Shown: piece by piece, positions 1 through 5,421 of the stretch
How the letters are laid out: every line of letters begins with the position of its first letter
Numbering within the stretch: position 1 is the stretch's first letter
Source of the DNA: Treponema sp.
Lineage (GTDB): Bacteria > Spirochaetota > Spirochaetia > Treponematales > Breznakiellaceae
DNA length: 9,998 nucleotides
Reading direction: 5' to 3'
Assembly: GCA_031278025.1 (NCBI GenBank)
Contig: JAITLF010000290.1
Coordinates: 1-9,998 of the forward strand
Translations under genes and position numbers: made by a program
The notes under the pieces: model-generated
Seen by the model: only the letters and a program-made list of their open reading frames with translations
Told to the model about the DNA's origin: nothing
The model's database searches: none

Positions 1-9
1 CTTTAACGC

Positions 10-87
10 AAGGTAAACAAAGTTTACCCTATTTGCGCAATGAAATGAGCAAATACATTAGGGAAACGGGTAAACTTTGTTTACCTT
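10..87. promoter_or_regulatory. Pair of 17-20 bp operator-like inverted repeats
   Basis: AAGGTAAACAAAGTTTACCC at 10-29 recurs as its exact 20-base reverse complement at 68-87. Each copy is itself a near-palindrome, GTAAAC and GTTTAC arms around three A or three T. The copies are 58 bp apart centre to centre. This is the architecture of a dimeric regulator with two sites that could loop DNA. The arms resemble LacI-family half-sites, but those usually meet at a central CG without a 3-base spacer, so the regulator family is open. A GGTAAACC half-site recurs at 754-761 near the operon promoter. The gene these sites originally served could lie to the left of the window or be the sugar operon at 910. 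Confidence 0.55.
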
Positions 88-119
88 CGATGAGCGTCAA
101 GTTAATCAGCGTTTCCCTA
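59..119. repeat. 10-bp inverted repeat overlapping the right operator
   Basis: TAGGGAAACG at 59-68 and CGTTTCCCTA at 110-119 are exact reverse complements, enclosing the second GGTAAAC palindrome. GGGAAAC also occurs at 730-736 between the direct repeats upstream of the sugar operon promoter. It may be a second protein-binding motif or part of a larger symmetric operator. Function is not shown. Confidence 0.4.
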
Positions 120-709
120 GCAGACCGATTGTACTAAAACTCAAGGGGCGGAGATCCGGAACGTATGCTAGCTAAAAGGGCAATGACAACAGGGGCGTAA
201 AGAAATACTATGGGATTATGCAAATCATCATAGAAACCAAATGTCCCCATTGCTACAGCCCTCGCACAACCAGAAACGGCAAACAAAATGACCTCTGCAA
301 AGACTGTTGCCGCTAATTCGTAAGCGAACATGAGCGTATCTATCGGGGAACGTTTTCGCGGGTTAAAAGCATGATAAAGATCCTGTTTGTCAGAGGGGTT
401 GGCGGACGGGACATCGGGATACTGCTCGGAACAAGCATAACCTTAGTCTTAAAGCGCAAATCGACAAACTACCCGATAAGGCGCGTGGTTTGGAGAGTTG
501 TTGTTTTTCAAAAAAACTGTTTAATCACTGAAACGCTGGAAACACCGGAAAGCCTTTGGGACGGCATTCTTTTATATCAATGAGGATCAATGAGGGCCTC
601 GTTTGAGAACCCTTCGTGTTTTGTGGATCCCCTCCCCGTACTCCCTATCCGTAACGGTTTGCGGATTCTTCATGCCTGTATTATACCATAGTCCCTGATG
701 TAATCAGCG
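103..709. repeat. 9-bp direct repeat flanking the IS1-like remnant
   Basis: TAATCAGCG occurs at 103-111 and at 701-709 in the same orientation, and the match continues imperfectly for three more bases. IS1-family elements usually duplicate 8-9 bp of target, so this could be an old target-site duplication bracketing the IS1-family remnant. Against this, I see no convincing terminal inverted repeats just inside the two copies. In addition, the CGTTTCCCTA arm at 110-119 crosses the predicted left junction. Confidence 0.3.
218..600 (+). pseudogene. IS1-family transposase remnant (InsA-like start plus tail)
   Basis: Read from the ATG at 218, the frame gives a CxxC...CxxC zinc finger (KCPHC then CKDCC) typical of the InsA/N-terminal domain of IS1 transposases. 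It is interrupted by TAA at 314-316, where the family has Gln (CRQF; CAA to TAA explains it). The same frame then continues to 583 through a helix-turn-helix-like stretch (VRGVGGRDIGILLG). After about 490 the family's catalytic DDE region is missing. A different frame then carries the typical C-terminal tail (SLKRWKHRKAFGTAFFYIN, about 526-582). The element is therefore dead: nonsense mutation, large internal deletion and frameshift. No other gene is visible in 100-830. Family assignment is from recognised motifs, not a search. Confidence 0.75.
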
Positions 710-716
710 CTTGCTT

Positions 717-761
717 ACCTAAACGGCAAGGGAAACCTAAGCGGCAAAACATCGGTAAACC
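717..761. promoter_or_regulatory. Direct-repeat operator candidate upstream of sugar operon
   Basis: ACCTAAACGGCAA (717-729) and ACCTAAGCGGCAA (735-747) match at 12 of 13 positions and start 18 bp apart. They are followed by CGGTAAACC (753-761), which shares the GGTAAAC half-site with the palindromes at 10-87. The block lies about 40-85 bp upstream of the -35 box at 803, the usual position for an activator site. The repeat is directly visible; the regulatory role is inferred. Confidence 0.45.
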
Positions 762-802
762 TGAAAACTTTCCATCTTTTCAAAAAACTTCTTAAAAAAA
801 AG

Positions 803-830
803 TTGACTTTTTTAAGGATGGGTTTACAAT
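803..830 (+). promoter_or_regulatory. Sigma-70-type promoter of the sugar transport operon
   Basis: TTGACT (803-808) and TACAAT (825-830) are separated by 16 bp, close to consensus. The -35 lies in the centre of an A/T-rich inverted repeat at 791-816 (CTTAAAAAA...AAG / ACTTTTTTAAG), which could be a repressor operator or UP-like element. Transcription would start near 837, leaving a leader of about 73 bases before the ATG at 910. Confidence 0.65.
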
Positions 831-909
831 GGACTATAGGCGTGGACCGATTACTTTTTTCGCGGCAGTTCAGGCCCGGTTACTATTTTTCTTGTTCATG
901 GAGGACAGT

Positions 910-2505
910 ATGAAACGTTTGTTTAGTTTAGCGGCACTTTTGGCTTTGGGTTTTTTTATTGTTTTTACGGGCGCCTGCCGGAAGGATTCCGGAGGGCAGC
1001 AAGGCGGCGCTGTTCCGGCAGCGAACAAGACCATTACTATCAATACTTGGGCGGAGATCGGCGCCGAGGAAGGCTGGAAGGCTGTGGCGGAAGGGTACAT
1101 GGCCCTCCATCCCGATGTCAATGTTGTCGTCGACCTGAAGCCCTCCGAAGGGTACGGTGAATGGGTGCACAATATTTTCGCCACGTCCAATCCCAACGCC
1201 GATATTGTCCACGGCAATCTGGCGGGACCTTCCGCAGTTGATAAAGTGGTGAATTTCTTGGAATATGCGGATCAGAAAAGCCCCTATTCGGATGGCCGCT
1301 GGCGGGATCAATTCAACTTCCAGATGCAGATCGTGGATATGATCAGGCAGGACTGGATACTCCTCAGTCTGGAATCGGTGCAGGTACTCTGGGAGTACAA
1401 CAAGGACATTTTTGCCAAGACAGGGGTACAGCCGCCCGCAACATGGAACGAGCTTGTCACGGTATGCGAAAAACTTTTGGCCGCAGGGTATCAGCCTATT
1501 TCCGTAGCGGGGGATTTTAACAGTTTCTGGGCTATGGAGATGGGCTGGCTTGCCCAGATCTATGCGGATCAGACCACTCGTTCCATGATCAACATAACTA
1601 GGGCCCAGCTTGGCGATTATCTCTACGATCCCGATGTGGACGGCGTGTGGAGCTACGATCCTTCGGATCCCTACAACGATGATGCATGGAAGGTGAATCA
1701 GAGTCCGGTACGGTTCTTCAAAGCCGTTGCGGAAGGCCAGTTTGCTCCGGATTCCGTGGGTATGCGGACGGTGTGGGGAAATTTTGCCAAGGTATTCCCA
1801 AAATATGCCGGAGGCGACGCGTTCTTTGGGACCAAAGACGCGCTTCCCCTTTTCTATCAGGGAAAGGCGGCCATGATGGTAAACGGCGCATGGGGCTTGA
1901 GCCAGTTTAAGGCCGATATGGAGAAACTCGCCGCAGGTCAGGCTATTGAATCCAACAACCAAGCCATAAGCGGTGTTACCATGTTTGAACTGGGCACCTT
2001 CAATATGCCAAGCATGGAGGGCCCCGGCATTGAGGCGAAGGCCCGTACCATAGAAGTGGCGCAAGGAAACTTGTCGGCGGTAAAAAAAGACAAGGCCCAC
2101 AACGACCTCGTGGTGGATTTTCTGATGTACTATTCGTCCAAAGACGGGTACAGCCGCTATCTTTCCGCCGGCCTTTTGGCGGGACGCTCGGTAAGCGGCC
2201 CTCCACTGGTATACGGCGTGGATCTGCCGCCGGATTACCAAGCCATGTTTGCCAATCTTTCCTTTATTGGGAATGCCCAGAAGGGCTTTGGCGGGGGGCT
2301 GGCACGGGGTATCGCGGATATTCAGGAGGCGCTCAGGGCCTACTATGACTATTCCTACAACTACCTTTCAGGCAAGACCACTGTGGATCAGTGGCTGGCT
2401 AGCCACAAGGCCACAACCCTCCAGTATCTGGATCAGGCCCTGACAGCTTCTAAAATAAGCCGGAACGATCTGCGGAATCCTCAGAACGCTCCCACCGGCC
2501 AATAG
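910..2505 (+). CDS. Sugar ABC transporter substrate-binding lipoprotein (CUT1 type)
   Basis: Extracytoplasmic solute-binding protein family 1, which captures a sugar or oligosaccharide and delivers it to the permeases encoded next. I start it at ATG 910 (531 residues): GGAGG at 900-904 precedes it by 5 bases and it opens with a classic lipoprotein signal (MKRLF, hydrophobic core, TGAC lipobox, lipidated Cys23). An in-frame ATG at 829 would give 558 residues, but it overlaps the promoter -10 box and has no ribosome binding site. Family marks include ITINTW near residue 41, YNKDIF at 163-168, PPATWNEL at 175-182 and GKAAMMVNGAW at 318-328. At 531 residues it is longer than the usual 400-450. 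The substrate cannot be read from sequence. First gene of the operon, 23 bases before the next. Confidence 0.9.
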   Translation: MKRLFSLAALLALGFFIVFTGACRKDSGGQQGGAVPAANKTITINTWAEIGAEEGWKAVAEGYMALHPDVNVVVDLKPSEGYGEWVHNIFATSNPNADIVHGNLAGPSAVDKVVNFLEYADQKSPYSDGRWRDQFNFQMQIVDMIRQDWILLSLESVQVLWEYNKDIFAKTGVQPPATWNELVTVCEKLLAAGYQPISVAGDFNSFWAMEMGWLAQIYADQTTRSMINITRAQLGDYLYDPDVDGVWSYDPSDPYNDDAWKVNQSPVRFFKAVAEGQFAPDSVGMRTVWGNFAKVFPKYAGGDAFFGTKDALPLFYQGKAAMMVNGAWGLSQFKADMEKLAAGQAIESNNQAISGVTMFELGTFNMPSMEGPGIEAKARTIEVAQGNLSAVKKDKAHNDLVVDFLMYYSSKDGYSRYLSAGLLAGRSVSGPPLVYGVDLPPDYQAMFANLSFIGNAQKGFGGGLARGIADIQEALRAYYDYSYNYLSGKTTVDQWLASHKATTLQYLDQALTASKISRNDLRNPQNAPTGQ

Positions 2506-2528
2506 CACGAAAGCTAAGGGGTAAGGGA

Positions 2529-4502
2529 ATGAACAAAAAAGGGTTCATGGCACTTGCCGGGTTATGGGCGGTGTTGTGCGGCGTTGTTATCGGGATAAAC
2601 CGCCACGCCGGACTTGTTACGGACATCATGGAGCGTATGCCCTTTACGACGGGGCAGCAGAACAACTGTCTGGGCTGGGACGAGGCGACCGGCACAGTGC
2701 TGGTAGGAACCTATAACAACGAGCTTATCGCCTTTGCCCCCGACGGGACGCGGCGGTGGTCCATGCAGGGCAGAGGGCCCTTTAAGCAACTGGTGGCCCG
2801 TCCGGATTCCCGTACCCTCTATGCGGGGAATGAAGACAACAACCTGTATATCCTTCATCTTGATACTGGGGAACTCCTTCGGACTATCAATACGGAACGG
2901 CGGATATTCAATATTGACGTTACCGAGGATGAAGGGGAGATTTTGATTTCAGCCGGGACCGGTACGAGCAGACAGAATATTCTCCTCTACCGTGCCGGAG
3001 GGGAACAGAAGAGCAATTTTTCCTACAATATCCGTATGAAAGGAGCCCTGTACTCTGCTGACGGCGGGAGCATCTTCCTGGCGGACAATCAGGGGGAACT
3101 CATCAGGATAGACCGCGAGGGCAGGGAGATCGGGCGGGTTTCATTGCAGTACGAACTGGTGGACCTTAAACGAATCGGGGGAACGCGGATTTTAACCATG
3201 GACAAAACCGGCGTGTATTATGTTCTGGACGAAGACCTGAACATTCTGCGTCGGGGCAGTCCGGCGGAGTCCTTCGCCGTTACCGGACGGGTGGCGGGAA
3301 GCGATGCCGAGGGTAATTGTATTGTCGTAGGCACCGAGGAACGGTTCCTCTACCTCTTTGACGAGAACGACCGCCAAATCTACACCACCCGGCTTGATAA
3401 CAGTATCACCAACTTTATGCCTGTGGAAGAATCCATTTACCTTACTGGTTTGGGTGATTTTGTGTTCCGCTTCTCCAATACCGGTCTTGCCAGAGTGGGT
3501 ATCATGCAGGGACTCAAACCGCTACTGGGGATACTGACGGGGCTTTTCGGCATCTTGGCCGCAGTTTTTTTCCTTCTGGGGATTGGCCGGACGAGGCTCG
3601 CAATCATCCATGCCGGAAAGCTCCTCAATCAGCATAAAACCGCCTATATCCTGCTTATCCCAAGTTTCGCGCTTCTTATAGCCTTCAATTATTCATCGGT
3701 GGTTATTGCCCTAACCCGCGCGTTTACCAACTGGTCTTGGGACAGGAACACTTGGGCGACCATGAGTTTTGTGGGGCTTGACAACTTCCGGCTCATGATT
3801 TCCGAGGGGTATTTTCTCACGGGCATAAAAAATATGTTTATCATTATGGCAGCCGGCGCACTCAAAACCATGACGGTCCCGCTGCTCACGGCGTGGCTTA
3901 TCTTTTCCATGAAATCCAACAGCCAGAAGACCATATTCCGCCTCCTTTTTGTACTCCCTATGGTGGTGCCCGGCGTGGTAGGCGCCCTCATGTGGAAGCA
4001 GATATACGATCCCAGCATCGGCCTCCTTAACCAGCTTTTGGGCCGTCTCGGACTGGAAAACCTCCAGCAGGTCTGGCTGGGGGACGAGCGGTGGGCTTTA
4101 TGGGCTATTCTTTTTGTGGGCTTTCCCTTTGTGGGGGTTCTTCCGTTTCTGGTATTCTACGGGGGCCTGATGGATATTGACCCCAGTATTCTGGAAAGCG
4201 CGCGGATCGACGGCGCGAACCGGACGAGGATTTTTTTCCGGATCCAACTGCCCATCCTGACGGCGCAGATCAAGGTGCTGCTCATCCTCACCTTCATCGC
4301 TTCTGTACAGGACTTCAGCGGTATCTACCTCCTCACCGGCGGAGGGCCGGGGACGAGTACCTATGTGCCGGGGCTGGAACTGTATTTTAACACCACCCAG
4401 TTTGGCCGTTTCGGTTATGCCTGCGCCTTGGGCCTAGTTCTCTTTGCGTTCACCTTGATCGGCACCTTGGTGAATATGAAAATAAAAACAAATTCGGATT
4501 AG
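2529..4502 (+). CDS. Beta-propeller / MalF-type sugar permease fusion
   Basis: Membrane subunit of a CUT1 sugar ABC transporter with an unusual N-terminal domain. Order: signal-anchor helix (residues 6-23); about 300 residues with seven propeller-like repeats starting near 60, 99, 142, 184, 223, 267 and 304 (pattern G-x-x-x-N-x-L-hydrophobic-D-x-x-G, e.g. NNLYILHLDTGELLRT); a second helix (334-353) followed by basic residues (RTRLAIIHAGK); then a MalF-like permease from about 371 with TGGGP and an EAA loop (ESARIDGANRTRIFFRIQLP, from Glu556). The basic flanks suggest that the propeller is outside the cytoplasm. The start ATG 2529 has AAGGGG at 2516-2521. An ordinary MalF-like permease is about 290-300 residues; this has 657. 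The repeats resemble PQQ-like/WD40 propellers, but nothing shows PQQ binding. The frame is intact across the junction, so this is a genuine fusion. Confidence 0.9.
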   Translation: MNKKGFMALAGLWAVLCGVVIGINRHAGLVTDIMERMPFTTGQQNNCLGWDEATGTVLVGTYNNELIAFAPDGTRRWSMQGRGPFKQLVARPDSRTLYAGNEDNNLYILHLDTGELLRTINTERRIFNIDVTEDEGEILISAGTGTSRQNILLYRAGGEQKSNFSYNIRMKGALYSADGGSIFLADNQGELIRIDREGREIGRVSLQYELVDLKRIGGTRILTMDKTGVYYVLDEDLNILRRGSPAESFAVTGRVAGSDAEGNCIVVGTEERFLYLFDENDRQIYTTRLDNSITNFMPVEESIYLTGLGDFVFRFSNTGLARVGIMQGLKPLLGILTGLFGILAAVFFLLGIGRTRLAIIHAGKLLNQHKTAYILLIPSFALLIAFNYSSVVIALTRAFTNWSWDRNTWATMSFVGLDNFRLMISEGYFLTGIKNMFIIMAAGALKTMTVPLLTAWLIFSMKSNSQKTIFRLLFVLPMVVPGVVGALMWKQIYDPSIGLLNQLLGRLGLENLQQVWLGDERWALWAILFVGFPFVGVLPFLVFYGGLMDIDPSILESARIDGANRTRIFFRIQLPILTAQIKVLLILTFIASVQDFSGIYLLTGGGPGTSTYVPGLELYFNTTQFGRFGYACALGLVLFAFTLIGTLVNMKIKTNSD

Positions 4503-4511
4503 AGGAAAAGT

Positions 4512-5351
4512 ATGGACAACACCAAATCAATCAGGATTCCCTGGTTTCAAATCATCATATTTCTCATTGCCCTTGTTCTGTTGCTGTTGACGTTTATTCC
4601 AGTTTTTACGATGATTTTTCTTTCCCTGAAATCGACGGTACAGATCTACGGCGATTTTTTCGCCCTGCCAAACCCGGTAGAATGGGGGAATTACAACAAA
4701 GCAATCGGTATGTTAATTCCCAATATGATAAACACCCTTCTTGTGGTCGGCGCGGGAACAGCCTTGACTCTGGCGCTCTGCATGATGAGCGGTTATGTGT
4801 TTGCAAGGCTCAATTTCCCCTTGAAAAATTTTTTATATATGGCGGTTATTGCCCTCATGATGGTACCGGGGGTGCTGCTTCTTACCCCCCAGTATTCTCT
4901 GGTTCAGAAATACGGTATGTACAACACGTGGTGGGCCCTCATCCTGCCTTGGGCTGCGGGGGGCCAGATCTTCGGCATCCTGTTGTGCAGGACCAGTATA
5001 GCGCAATTACCCGGAGAGATGTTTGAGTCAGCCCGAATAGACGGTTGCAGCGAGTTAAACGCCTTAGTCAGCATAGCCCTGCCCTTGTCCAAACCTATTT
5101 TGTCCACCATCGCGGTTATGAACATGGTGGCCTTTTACAATGATTTCATCTGGCCCCTTTTGGTCATTGAAACCAACAGCAAACAGGTTATCAACGTGGT
5201 AATCCGGGTGTTCCAGACCATGACGGGATCGGTGGATCTGGGATCTATGGTAGCGGGTTTTGTGTTCGCTACTATCCCTCTTTTGGTGTTGTTCATTTTT
5301 ACTTCCCGACTCTATATCGAAGGGATCACGTCAGGGGCAATAAAAGCGTAA
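4512..5351 (+). CDS. MalG-type carbohydrate ABC transporter permease
   Basis: Second membrane subunit of the importer, 279 residues, the normal length for this family. It opens with a long transmembrane helix (about residues 13-38) followed by a periplasmic segment with the usual NPVEWGNYNKAI-like motif, then five further hydrophobic helices. The EAA loop that contacts the ATPase is present (ESARIDGCSELNALVSIALP from Glu172). It ends in the typical GxTxGAIKA tail. The ribosome binding site GAGG (4502-4505) overlaps the stop codon of the preceding gene, so the two permeases are probably translationally coupled. No ATP-binding subunit follows; a shared MsmX/UgpC-type ATPase encoded elsewhere is the likely partner. 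Confidence 0.95.
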   Translation: MDNTKSIRIPWFQIIIFLIALVLLLLTFIPVFTMIFLSLKSTVQIYGDFFALPNPVEWGNYNKAIGMLIPNMINTLLVVGAGTALTLALCMMSGYVFARLNFPLKNFLYMAVIALMMVPGVLLLTPQYSLVQKYGMYNTWWALILPWAAGGQIFGILLCRTSIAQLPGEMFESARIDGCSELNALVSIALPLSKPILSTIAVMNMVAFYNDFIWPLLVIETNSKQVINVVIRVFQTMTGSVDLGSMVAGFVFATIPLLVLFIFTSRLYIEGITSGAIKA

Positions 5352-5374
5352 CCGGATCTGTATCAGTTTTATTA

Positions 5375-5404
5375 AGTTGTGAATAAGCAAGTTACGAATA
5401 AGCA
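5375..5404. repeat. Tandem 15-bp repeat before the hydrolase gene
   Basis: AGTTGTGAATAAGCA (5375-5389) is followed directly by AGTTACGAATAAGCA (5390-5404), 13 of 15 identical. It fills most of the 70-base gap between the permease and the next gene and ends just before GGAGG at 5407-5411. It could be a slipped-strand duplication that moved the gene away from the permease. I see no terminator or good promoter here, so the last gene is probably in the same operon. Confidence 0.6.
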
Positions 5405-5421
5405 ATGGAGGCTCGTTATTT

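Noticed and set aside
659..684. Possible promoter TTGCGG ... TATTAT upstream of the operon
   Set aside because: The spacer is only 14 bp, and a far better promoter lies at 803-830.
829..909. Extended start of the binding protein at ATG 829
   Set aside because: The ATG overlaps the -10 box, lacks a ribosome binding site, and would bury the lipoprotein signal 27 residues inside the protein.
928..2241. Long minus-strand open frame of 437 codons opposite the binding-protein gene
   Set aside because: It is antisense to a clearly conserved gene, and I see no recognisable family motif in it. It is a by-product of codon bias.
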